Assembly: GCA_036377055.1 (NCBI GenBank)
Contig: DASUZD010000106.1
Span: 1 to 9,689, forward strand
DNA length: 9,689 bases
Direction of reading: 5' to 3'
DNA from: DASUZD01 sp036377055
GTDB taxonomy: Bacteria; Actinomycetota; Thermoleophilia; Gaiellales; Gaiellaceae
Shown here: piece after piece, positions 1-9,119 of the stretch
Layout: each line of letters opens with the position of its first letter
Position numbering within the stretch: position 1 is the first letter of the stretch
Translations under genes and position numbers: made by a program
The notes under the pieces: model-generated
The model's input: only the letters and a program-made list of their open reading frames with translations
Databases searched by the model: none
What the model was told of the DNA's origin: nothing

Positions 1-372
1 TTCCGCTCCGCCGACCGCCGCCGCGTCGAGGCCGTGCTCCAGGTCTTCGTCGACCACGCGGTCGCGCGCCGCGAGCCGGCTGTCGCATTCGGCCTCGTCA
101 CCCCGGGGATGCGCGCAGGGTCGACGCGCAAGCAGTGGGCGGCAGGCAAGCTCCCCGTCTACCCGTATCCGGCGGCGCGTCAGCGCGTCCGGATCGCGTG
201 GGTCTGGGCGTCGTATCGCGACGAGGTCGACTTCAACGTCGTCCTCCTCCCTCGGAAGGGCGCTCGCGCCGGCCCGATGTCGGCCGACGTCGACATGAAG
301 GCGACCGGTACGGGACGCGCGCGGCGCTGGCGCGTCGACTCGTTCACGCCGCGCCAGTTCTACGCTCCGTGA
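1..372 (+). CDS. 3' part of a hypothetical protein, possibly NTF2-like
   Basis: The frame is open from the first base to a TGA at 370-372, so this is the C-terminal 123 residues of a protein whose start lies outside the window. The GTG at 34 is probably internal, because the frame continues unbroken upstream of it. The visible part is basic and soluble, with an early helix-like segment (VEAVLQVFVDHAVARRE), a GxxxxxTRKQW-type segment, and an alternating hydrophobic C-terminal half ending in WRVDSFTPRQFYAP. This helix followed by strands, ending in a tryptophan-containing strand, resembles NTF2/SnoaL-like folds of actinobacterial secreted or membrane-anchored proteins, but I do not recognise a specific family. 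No catalytic motif is visible. It lies upstream of metH on the same strand, and the 121-bp gap with its own leader structure argues against one simple operon. Confidence 0.6.
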   Translation, partial: FRSADRRRVEAVLQVFVDHAVARREPAVAFGLVTPGMRAGSTRKQWAAGKLPVYPYPAARQRVRIAWVWASYRDEVDFNVVLLPRKGARAGPMSADVDMKATGTGRARRWRVDSFTPRQFYAP

Positions 373-390
373 CTCGCTGGTACGCTTCGA

Positions 391-493
391 CCACCTGGAG
401 TGCTTTGTGGCAGCTTGGCGACCAGGCTAAAAAACGCCTAAAGAGCCGACGGCGCGTCCTCCGCGCCCACCCTCTTTAGGCAAGGAGAGAACG
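391..493 (+). promoter_or_regulatory. Structured 5' leader of metH, candidate cis-regulatory RNA
   Basis: The gap before metH contains several complementary segments. A perfect 10-bp stem pairs 436-445 (GCCTAAAGAG) with 472-481 (CTCTTTAGGC), and inside it a perfect 6-bp stem pairs 451-456 with 462-467 around a 5-nt loop. The outer stem ends exactly where the Shine-Dalgarno sequence begins (AAGGAGAG, 482-489). Upstream, 412-418 can pair with 422-428 (one G-U). Alternatively, 412-416/424-428 plus GGCG 417-420 with CGCC 435-438 would make a compact H-type pseudoknot spanned by six A's (429-434). CGCC 435-438 is also the base of the long hairpin, so the two folds compete. CCTGG 394-398 can also pair with CCAGG 422-426. 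No T-run follows the hairpin, so control of translation is likelier than termination. I could not match it to the SAH, SAM or cobalamin riboswitch consensus. A weak -10-like TACGCT lies at 381-386. The structures are seen; a regulatory role is inferred. Confidence 0.45.
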
Positions 494-4108
<3,615 letters not shown>

Positions 4109-4117
4109 GCCCGAGAC

Positions 4118-4172
4118 AGCCCGAGCGGCGGCGCGCGACGGTCGAACGCGTCTGACGACCGCCGACTGGGCT
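4118..4172 (+). repeat. Imperfect inverted repeat downstream of metH
   Basis: The arms 4118-4131 (AGCCCGAGCGGCGG) and 4159-4172 (CCGCCGACTGGGCT) pair at 11 of 14 positions: five bases, a three-by-three internal loop, then six bases. The enclosed 27 nt can form a further 4-bp stem (4137-4140 with 4149-4152). It starts nine bases after the metH stop and its right arm touches the TATCCT box at 4172-4177. It could stabilise the metH 3' end or be a dyad operator for the next gene; the sequence does not decide, and in GC-rich DNA such pairing can also arise by chance. Confidence 0.3.
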
Positions 4173-4177
4173 ATCCT
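4172..4177 (+). promoter_or_regulatory. Candidate -10 box for the LCP gene
   Basis: TATCCT fits the TANNNT pattern of actinobacterial sigma-70-type -10 boxes and is among the few AT-containing hexamers in this gap. Transcription would start near 4184, giving a leader of about 36 nt that contains the hairpin at 4186-4209. The closest -35-like hexamer (CTGACG, 4152-4157) is only 14 bp away, shorter than the usual 16-18, so the assignment is weak. Confidence 0.25.
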
Positions 4178-4185
4178 CATCCATC

Positions 4186-4209
4186 GAGACGCCTTCGCGG
4201 GCGTTTTTT
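4186..4209 (+). terminator. Rho-independent terminator-like hairpin after metH
   Basis: ACGCC (4189-4193) pairs perfectly with GGCGT (4200-4204) around a six-base loop, and six T's follow (4204-4209). The preceding GAG can extend the stem weakly against the T-run. A short GC stem followed by a T-run is the classic intrinsic terminator shape. It lies about 80 bp after the metH stop and ends only 10 bp before the ATG of the next gene. If the TATCCT box at 4172 is a real promoter, the same hairpin lies inside the leader of the LCP gene and could attenuate it. Confidence 0.55.
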
Positions 4210-4219
4210 CTGGACCCCG

Positions 4220-6172
4220 ATGCGAACGACGCTCAAGAGAGGAATCGGCCGCGGCGCCGAGGTCAACGGCAACGGACGCGCCGTCCTTCCGCCCGGCCCG
4301 GCCACCTTCACGCGCTACCGGCAGCCCGAGCCGCCGGGGCGGACGGTGGTCCAGTGGATGGGCAGGATCCTCCTCTGGCTCCTCGTGGCCGTGCTGGTCG
4401 TCGCTACCGGCGTCGTCGGGGGCGCGTACCTCTACGTCCACGAGCGCGCCGGCGATACGCAGGCGCATTCGGCCGACGTGATCGAGGCCACGAAGTACAC
4501 CGACGCGCCGCCGCCCGCGGGCGCACCGGCGACCGCGCTCGTCGTCGGCTACGACCACCGCGCCGGCACCGAGTCGAAGCTGCCGTCGCGCTCCGACACG
4601 ATCATGCTGATCCGGGCCGACCCGAACACGGACTCGATCTCGCTGCTCTCGTTCCCGCGCGACCTGCGCGTCGAGATCCACTGCCCGCGGCACGCGACGT
4701 TCGTCGACCGCATCAACGCGGCCTATTCGACGTGCGGTACGACCGGGACGCTCCAGACGATCAAGGCGCTGACGGGCCTGCCGGTGAACTACGTCATCAC
4801 GGTCGACTTCCGCGGCTTCAAGCAGGTGGTCGACAAGCTCGGCGGCGTGTGGATGGACGTCGATCGCCGCTACTACAACGACAACGCCGGTCTGATCACC
4901 GGCGTGAACACCTACGCGACGATCAACCTCCGGCCGGGCTACCAGCGACTGAACGGCCCGGACGCGCTCGACTTCGTCCGCTACCGCCACACCGACTCCG
5001 ACCTCTATCGCGTCGCGCGGCAGCAGCTCTTCGTCAAGGCGTTCAAGGAGCAGGTGAGCGAGTCCTTCAGCGTCGGGAAGCTGCCCTCGCTGATCCACGC
5101 CGTGACGTCGAACGTCGAGGTGGGCCAGGCAGGGAACAAGACGATCGGGCTGCGGACGATGTGGCGCTACGCGCGGTTCGCGCTCGGGCTGCCCGCGGGC
5201 CATGTCTTCCAGCCGCGGATCGAGAACACGGAGAACGCAGGTCCCTTCGGCGCCGAGCTCTCCGCGCCTGAGTCGTCGATCCAGGCCGCTGTCTCCGAGT
5301 TCACGAACCCCGACGTCGAGGCGCCCGAGAAGGCGAGCGCGCAGGCGCTTGGGCAGAAGCTGCGCAAGCGCGGAGTGCGGGCGCAGCAGGTCTCGATCAG
5401 CGTGCTGAACGGCAACGGCATCGAAGGCTCGGCCACGAACGCCGCCTACCTGATCGCCCAGAAGGGCTATCGGATCGTCCTGCCCAGGGTCCAAGACCTT
5501 CGGAACGCGCCGACGTTCGACTACTTCCACACGAAGGTCTACTTCGACCCGAGCCGTAGCGGCGCGGCCGACGCCGCGCGCACCGTCGCGAAGATCTTCG
5601 GCGACGCCGACGTCGCAAAGCTACCGCCCGCGCTCGTCACGCGCGCGAACGGCGCGATGCTGACCGTCGTCGTCGGCTCGACCTTCCACGGAACGCTGGC
5701 TCCCGCCCCGGTGGACAAGACGCCGAAGAAGGAGCCGCCGGTGATCGCCTCCAACCCCGGCGCGACGCTGCCGCTCCTGCGCTCGGTGCGGCACCGGCTT
5801 CCGTTCCGGCTCCAGCTCCCGGCCGTCCTCGAGCGCAACTCGCAGCCCGACCGCCTGCAGCCGATCCGGGTGTACCGGGTCGGAGACGGTCACCGGGCGG
5901 TCCGGCTGACGTTCCATTCACAGGCCGATGCGAACGTCTACTGGGGGATCGAGGAGACGAACTGGACGGAAGCGCCCGTCCTCCAGCAGCCGAACTTCAA
6001 GCACCGGGTCAAGGGCCGCGAGTTCGACTTCTACTACTCCGGTCCGCACCTGCACATGGTCGTGCTGCGCGACCACGGTGCGACGTACTGGGTCGTGAAC
6101 TCACTGCTCGACGAGCTCTCGAACGAGACGATGCTCGCGATCGCCAAGGGCCTCAGACCGCTCGGCAGCTAG
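4220..6172 (+). CDS. LytR-CpsA-Psr (LCP) family wall-glycopolymer transferase with LytR_C domain and extra C-terminal domain
   Basis: LCP enzymes move lipid-linked glycopolymers (teichoic-acid-like, arabinogalactan or capsule chains) onto peptidoglycan outside the membrane. This 650-residue protein has a basic cytoplasmic N-terminus (1-46), one membrane span (about 49-72) and an extracellular LCP domain (about 98-280). Key segments are RSDT (Arg124-Asp126), FPRDLRV (Arg147, Asp148), DRINAA (Asp163, Arg164) and YRHTDSDLYRVARQQ (arginines 254, 256, 264, 267), matching the phosphate-binding arginines and acidic residues of the family. A LytR_C domain follows (about 391-491, starting VSISVLNGNGIEGSA). 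After a proline/lysine-rich linker, residues 522-650 form a further domain, described under findings. ATG 4220 is chosen because it gives the normal cytoplasmic tail. No good Shine-Dalgarno precedes it, and ATG 4358 just before the membrane span is an alternative. The stop is 10 bp before the next gene, a UDP-glucose dehydrogenase, consistent with a cell-envelope role. The exact polymer is unknown. Confidence 0.92.
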   Translation: MRTTLKRGIGRGAEVNGNGRAVLPPGPATFTRYRQPEPPGRTVVQWMGRILLWLLVAVLVVATGVVGGAYLYVHERAGDTQAHSADVIEATKYTDAPPPAGAPATALVVGYDHRAGTESKLPSRSDTIMLIRADPNTDSISLLSFPRDLRVEIHCPRHATFVDRINAAYSTCGTTGTLQTIKALTGLPVNYVITVDFRGFKQVVDKLGGVWMDVDRRYYNDNAGLITGVNTYATINLRPGYQRLNGPDALDFVRYRHTDSDLYRVARQQLFVKAFKEQVSESFSVGKLPSLIHAVTSNVEVGQAGNKTIGLRTMWRYARFALGLPAGHVFQPRIENTENAGPFGAELSAPESSIQAAVSEFTNPDVEAPEKASAQALGQKLRKRGVRAQQVSISVLNGNGIEGSATNAAYLIAQKGYRIVLPRVQDLRNAPTFDYFHTKVYFDPSRSGAADAARTVAKIFGDADVAKLPPALVTRANGAMLTVVVGSTFHGTLAPAPVDKTPKKEPPVIASNPGATLPLLRSVRHRLPFRLQLPAVLERNSQPDRLQPIRVYRVGDGHRAVRLTFHSQADANVYWGIEETNWTEAPVLQQPNFKHRVKGREFDFYYSGPHLHMVVLRDHGATYWVVNSLLDELSNETMLAIAKGLRPLGS

Positions 6173-6175
6173 GTT
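6170..6175 (+). promoter_or_regulatory. Candidate -10 box giving a leaderless ugd transcript
   Basis: TAGGTT fits TANNNT and ends seven bases before the GTG at 6183. That spacing would place the transcription start at or next to the start codon. Its first three bases are the TAG stop of the LCP gene. No Shine-Dalgarno sequence is present. There is no TG extension and no clear -35, so this is suggestive only. Confidence 0.35.
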
Positions 6176-6182
6176 TCGCGCC

Positions 6183-7532
6183 GTGGCAGGCTCCCGCATC
6201 GCGATCTTCGGCGCCGGCTACGTCGGCCTCGTCACGGGCGCCTGCTTCGCCGAGCTCGGCCACCACGTGGTCGTCCGCGACGTCGTCGAGGAGAAGATCG
6301 CCGCGCTCCGGGCGGGCGAGGTGCCGATCTACGAACCGGGCCTCGACGAGCTCCTCGAACGGAACCGGGACCGGCTTGTCTTCACGCTCGACATCGGCGA
6401 GGCGATGGAGGGCGCCGAGTTCGTCTACATCGCCGTCGACACGCCGCCCACGTACTCGGGCGACGCCGACCTCTCGCGCGTCTGGACGGTGATCGACGAG
6501 CTCCCGCAGCTGCGCGACCGGCCGATCGTCGTGATGAAGAGCACCGTCCCCGTCGGGACCGGCGAGAAGGTGCGCGCGGCGCTCGAGACGCGCGGCCTCG
6601 GCCACGTCGGCTATGTCTCGAACCCCGAGTTCACGGCCGAAGGCACGGCCGTTGGCGACTTCCTGCATCCGGACCGGATCGTGATCGGCGCGTTCGAGCA
6701 GGCCGACGGCGACCGGGTCGAGGCGCTACACGCGGGCATCGACGCGCCGGTCGTGCGCACCGACGTGCCTTCGGCCGAGATGGTGAAGCTCGCGTCGAAC
6801 GCGTTCCTGATGACGCGGATCAGCTTCATCAACGAGATCGCAAACGTCTGCGAGGCCACCGGCGCCGACGTGGTGCAGGTCGCGAAGGGCATCGGCTTCG
6901 ACCACCGCCTCGGGCCGCACTTCCTTCGGGCGGGAATTGGATGGGGCGGGAGTTGTTTTCCGAAAGATTCGCTCGCGCTCAAGCAGCTCGCGTCCAACTC
7001 GGGCTACCACTTCCAGCTCCTGAACGCCGTCATCGAGGTGAACGAGCTCCAGAAACGGCGCGTGATCGGGAAGCTGAAGAAGCATCTCGGCTCGCTCGGG
7101 GGGACCAAGGTCGCGCTGCTCGGGCTCGCGTTCAAGCCGAACACCGACGACATGCGCGAGGCGCCGTCGATCGTGCTCGCGTCGCGTCTCCTGGCCGAGG
7201 GAGCCGAGGTTCGGGCGTGGGATCCCGTCGCGGACGCGAGCGAGCTCCTCCAAGGCGTCACCTTCGCGGAGACGCCGCTCGACGCGGTGCACGGCGCCGA
7301 CGCCGCGGTGATCGTGACCGAGTGGCCGCACCTCGCGACGCTCGCCTCGCCCGAGATCCGCGCCGCAATGCGCAGGCCGTTGATCGTGGATGGCCGGAAC
7401 CTGCTCGACCCGGCGCAGGTTCGATCCGCCGGCTTCGCCTACGAGGCGATCGGGCGGCCGACCGCGCCGTTCGGAGAGCTCGCGGAGACGCCCGAGCCCG
7501 ATCCCGAGGCCGAGACCGAGCTGCGCCCGTAG
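6183..7532 (+). CDS. ugd: UDP-glucose 6-dehydrogenase
   Basis: This enzyme oxidises UDP-glucose to UDP-glucuronate with two NAD+ (EC 1.1.1.22), feeding capsule and wall polymers. The NAD-binding Rossmann domain opens with FGAGYVG (GxGxxG at 10-15). The catalytic set of the family is present: Thr121 in MKSTVPVGTG, Glu149 and Glu153 in NPEFTAEG, Lys202 and Asn206 in EMVKLASNAF, nucleophile Cys258 in GWGGSCFPKD, and Asp262. The UDP-binding C-terminal domain (about 310-420) has GLAFKPNTDDMREAPS and ends with VDGRNLLDP. At 449 residues the length is normal. The last roughly 20 residues are a Pro/Glu-rich tail beyond the usual fold. The family also contains UDP-ManNAc and GDP-mannose dehydrogenases; the motif spelling and length favour UDP-glucose. 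The GTG start fits the N-terminus tightly, but there is no Shine-Dalgarno. The next gene begins six bases after the stop, so the two are very likely cotranscribed. Confidence 0.92.
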   Translation: MAGSRIAIFGAGYVGLVTGACFAELGHHVVVRDVVEEKIAALRAGEVPIYEPGLDELLERNRDRLVFTLDIGEAMEGAEFVYIAVDTPPTYSGDADLSRVWTVIDELPQLRDRPIVVMKSTVPVGTGEKVRAALETRGLGHVGYVSNPEFTAEGTAVGDFLHPDRIVIGAFEQADGDRVEALHAGIDAPVVRTDVPSAEMVKLASNAFLMTRISFINEIANVCEATGADVVQVAKGIGFDHRLGPHFLRAGIGWGGSCFPKDSLALKQLASNSGYHFQLLNAVIEVNELQKRRVIGKLKKHLGSLGGTKVALLGLAFKPNTDDMREAPSIVLASRLLAEGAEVRAWDPVADASELLQGVTFAETPLDAVHGADAAVIVTEWPHLATLASPEIRAAMRRPLIVDGRNLLDPAQVRSAGFAYEAIGRPTAPFGELAETPEPDPEAETELRP

Positions 7533-7538
7533 CCGCGC

Positions 7539-8243
7539 GTGGAAGCCATCATCCTCGCCGGCGGGTTGGCGGAGCGGCTCGGCGACGCGGCCGGAGGACG
7601 TCCGAAGTCGCTCGTCGAGGTCGCCGGGCAGCCGCTCGCCGCGTACCAGATCGGCCGCCTCGCAGCTGCGGGCGTCGGCCGTGTGATCGTCAGCTGCGCC
7701 GCCGGGCAAGGCGAGTTCTTCGAGCGGGCGCTCGCCGGCCTCGGCGCAGAGATCGTGACCGCCGAGGAGCCGGAGCGGCTCGGCCGCGGCGGCGGGATCC
7801 GGTTCGCCGCGGCGAAGCGCGCGGAGAGCGGCGACGTGCTCGTGCTGAACGGGGACGAGCTGATCGACGTCGACTTCGCCGCCCTCTTGGCGCGCCACCG
7901 CGCGACCGGCGCCGCGGCCACGATCACCGTCGCCCGGCCGCCGTCGCCGTTCGGGCTCGTCGAGCTCGCCGAGGACGACGTCGTCACCGGCTTCCGCGAG
8001 GGCGGGCGCGTGCCGTACTGGGTGAACTGCGGCGTCTACGCGTTCTCCGAGGAGGCGCTCGCGCGTCTGCCCGAGCGCGGCGACCACGAGACGACGACGT
8101 TTCCCGAGCTCGTGGCCGAGCGCAGGCTGCGGGCGTTCCGGCACGAAGGCCTCTGGCTGACGGTGAACACGCCCAAGGATCTTCGGCGCGCGGAGGAGCA
8201 CGTAGCGGCGCACCCGGAGTGGCTCGCTCCGGCCAAGACCTGA
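7539..8243 (+). CDS. Sugar-1-phosphate nucleotidyltransferase (short, single-domain)
   Basis: NTP_transferase-family enzymes couple a sugar 1-phosphate to an NTP to give an NDP-sugar and pyrophosphate. The signature is complete at the N-terminus (IILAGGLAERLGD at 4-16, then RPKSL with Lys23). The metal-binding NGD is at 104-106, and the VNCGVYAFS strand starts at Val162. The C-terminal segment WLTVNTPKDL stands where related enzymes have a (D/T)xxTPxD motif. At 234 residues it is the catalytic fold alone, without the left-handed beta-helix tail of GlmU or of two-domain GDP-mannose pyrophosphorylases. The usual LGTGG loop reads LGRGG (81-85). The substrate cannot be read directly; the following mannose-6-phosphate-isomerase-type cupin makes mannose 1-phosphate or a heptose phosphate the leading guess, with glucose 1-phosphate also possible. 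The GTG start lies six bases after the ugd stop with no Shine-Dalgarno, consistent with translational coupling to ugd. Confidence 0.85.
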   Translation: MEAIILAGGLAERLGDAAGGRPKSLVEVAGQPLAAYQIGRLAAAGVGRVIVSCAAGQGEFFERALAGLGAEIVTAEEPERLGRGGGIRFAAAKRAESGDVLVLNGDELIDVDFAALLARHRATGAAATITVARPPSPFGLVELAEDDVVTGFREGGRVPYWVNCGVYAFSEEALARLPERGDHETTTFPELVAERRLRAFRHEGLWLTVNTPKDLRRAEEHVAAHPEWLAPAKT

Positions 8244-8253
8244 TCGACGACGG

Positions 8254-8262
8254 TGGTAGGGT
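8254..8262 (+). promoter_or_regulatory. Candidate extended -10 box for the cupin gene (leaderless)
   Basis: TGG-TAGGGT combines the TGn extension with a TANNNT hexamer (8257-8262) that ends six bases before the GTG at 8269. No Shine-Dalgarno lies upstream of that GTG. This is the pattern expected for a leaderless mRNA. The -35 region is not convincing, which an extended -10 can tolerate. Confidence 0.45.
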
Positions 8263-8268
8263 CGGCCG

Positions 8269-8676
8269 GTGACCGACCACCTCTCGTCGCGCAACTGGAG
8301 CGGCCTCGAATCGTTCGCCGTCGAGGCCGAGCGAGTGGAGAAGCCGTGGGGCTGGGAGCTGATCTGGGCGAACACCGAGCATTACGTCGGGAAGCTCCTG
8401 TTCGTCCGTGCAGGCCAGTCGCTGAGCCTCCAGTTCCATAACCGGAAAGACGAGTCGTGGTACTTCTACGAGGGTCGGGCCCAGGTCGAGATCAGCGCTC
8501 CCGGGGACATGCTTCCCGCGTCTGAGATCGTCGCTCCGGGCGCCGCGTTCCGCCTCCGGCCGGGGACCGTCCACCGCGTGACCGCGCTCCAGGACACGCT
8601 GATCCTCGAGGTCTCGACGCCGCACTTGGACGACATCGTGCGGCTCGAGGACCGGTACGGCCGGATCGACTCCTAA
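8269..8676 (+). CDS. Stand-alone cupin of the mannose-6-phosphate isomerase (type II, ManC C-terminal) kind
   Basis: Type II phosphomannose isomerase cupins interconvert fructose 6-phosphate and mannose 6-phosphate and usually form the C-terminal half of bifunctional ManC/AlgA. This 135-residue protein carries the family landmarks in order: KPWGWE (25-30), a GKLLFVRAGQSLSLQFH strand pair, QxHxxxxE with Gln55, His57 and Glu62 as likely metal ligands, a WYFYEGRA turn, PGTVHR with ligand His102, ILEVSTP, and the diagnostic ending DDIVRLEDRYGR (121-132). The short length means it is a single jelly-roll domain with no pyrophosphorylase half. The gene begins 26 bp after the nucleotidyltransferase, suggesting that the two act in one NDP-sugar route. 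Many such stand-alone cupins have not been shown to be isomerases, so another sugar-phosphate role or a binding role is possible. GTG 8269 is chosen because the candidate promoter box abuts it and the only in-frame residues before the domain are a short tail. Confidence 0.8.
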   Translation: MTDHLSSRNWSGLESFAVEAERVEKPWGWELIWANTEHYVGKLLFVRAGQSLSLQFHNRKDESWYFYEGRAQVEISAPGDMLPASEIVAPGAAFRLRPGTVHRVTALQDTLILEVSTPHLDDIVRLEDRYGRIDS

Positions 8677-8740
8677 CCGAGATCGCGCGAGACGACACCA
8701 TCCGGCTCGAGACGGCGACCGGCCTCATTCGGGGCGCTTC

Positions 8741-8772
8741 GCGAACCTTGACACGCTTCTGCTAAGGTTCGC
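8741..8772 (+). repeat. Perfect 9-bp inverted repeat upstream of merR, candidate operator
   Basis: GCGAACCTT (8741-8749) and AAGGTTCGC (8764-8772) are exact reverse complements separated by 14 bp, so the arm centres are 23 bp apart, about two helical turns. The right arm covers most of the candidate -10 box (8763-8768) and ends three bases before the merR start codon, which is where an autoregulating MerR-type protein would be expected to sit. MerR-family operators are dyads near the promoter, but usually shorter than 32 bp, so this could also be two half-sites. Binding is inferred. Confidence 0.5.
8760..8768 (+). promoter_or_regulatory. Candidate extended -10 box for merR-ahcY (leaderless merR)
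   Basis: TGC-TAAGGT provides a TGn extension and a TANNNT hexamer (8763-8768) ending seven bases before the ATG at 8776. No Shine-Dalgarno precedes that ATG. A perfect TTGACA sits at 8748-8753 but only nine bases from the -10, too close to be its -35, so the extended -10 is the likelier recognition element. Confidence 0.5.
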
Positions 8773-8775
8773 CGC

Positions 8776-9099
8776 ATGGACGGGATGACGGTCGGCGAGG
8801 CGGCGGAGCAAACAGGCTGGTCGCCGCGGATGCTGCGCTACCTCGAGCGAGCGGAGCTCATCGTCCCGACGCGTACCGCGTCCGGTTACCGGGTGTACGG
8901 CCTCCGCGAGCTGAACCAGCTTCGCTCGCTCGCCGCGTTGCGGCGCCGCTTCGGCGTCGAGCTCGGCGACATGTCGTTTGCGGCGCGACTTCGGCGCGAG
9001 CCGGCGCTGCGGGCGGCGGTCGACTCCTGGCTCGCCGGGATCGAGCTCGAAGCGCTCGAATGGGATCAGCGAAAGCACGAGCGTCTGCTCGTGGCCTGA
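8776..9099 (+). CDS. Small MerR-family transcriptional regulator
   Basis: This 107-residue protein begins with a MerR winged helix-turn-helix: MTVGEAAEQTGWSPRMLRYLERAELI (about 4-29), then the wing segment with SGYRVYGLRELNQLRSLAALRR. The remainder is one amphipathic, Arg/Glu-rich helical stretch that could make the antiparallel dimer coiled coil. There is no separate effector domain and no cysteine, so a metal- or thiol-sensing role like MerR, CueR or SoxR is unlikely. The gene is followed after 20 bp by ahcY and is preceded by a perfect inverted repeat over its own promoter. A local regulator of ahcY responding to the state of the methionine cycle is therefore a reasonable inference, but no ligand can be read from the sequence. 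ATG 8776 gives the complete N-terminus; ATG 8785 is an alternative that would shorten it by three residues. Confidence 0.85.
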   Translation: MDGMTVGEAAEQTGWSPRMLRYLERAELIVPTRTASGYRVYGLRELNQLRSLAALRRRFGVELGDMSFAARLRREPALRAAVDSWLAGIELEALEWDQRKHERLLVA

Positions 9100-9119
9100 C
9101 GACGAGAGAGAAGGAAGCG

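Noticed and set aside
34..372. Complete small gene starting at GTG 34
   Set aside because: The frame stays open to the left edge of the window and no Shine-Dalgarno precedes position 34, so it is treated as the 3' end of a longer gene.
391..440. Match of the metH leader to the SAH riboswitch (partial likeness of GGAGTGCT and CCAGG to its conserved core)
   Set aside because: The required pseudoknot partner of GAGTGC is not present downstream and the conserved GAGCGCUGC core is not matched, so I do not call a known riboswitch.
436..481. Intrinsic terminator in front of metH
   Set aside because: The strong hairpin is not followed by a T-run but directly by the Shine-Dalgarno sequence of metH.
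391..493. Cobalamin riboswitch in front of metH
   Set aside because: No GCCACTG-type B12 box, and the leader is too short for the full cobalamin aptamer.
6726..8375. 549-codon minus-strand frame and 443-codon plus-strand frame (6941-8272) across ugd and the nucleotidyltransferase
   Set aside because: Low-complexity Arg/Ala-rich or Glu/Arg-rich translations without motifs; the ugd and nucleotidyltransferase frames carry complete active sites through the same DNA.
8748..8768. TTGACA (8748-8753) as the -35 of the merR promoter
   Set aside because: Only nine bases separate it from the TAAGGT box, far below the normal 16-19; its sequence is partly explained by the left arm of the inverted repeat.
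8741..8772. HspR-type HAIR element in front of merR
   Set aside because: HAIR reads CTTGAGT-N7-ACTCAAG; here the arm sequence and the 14-bp spacing differ, and no chaperone genes are nearby.
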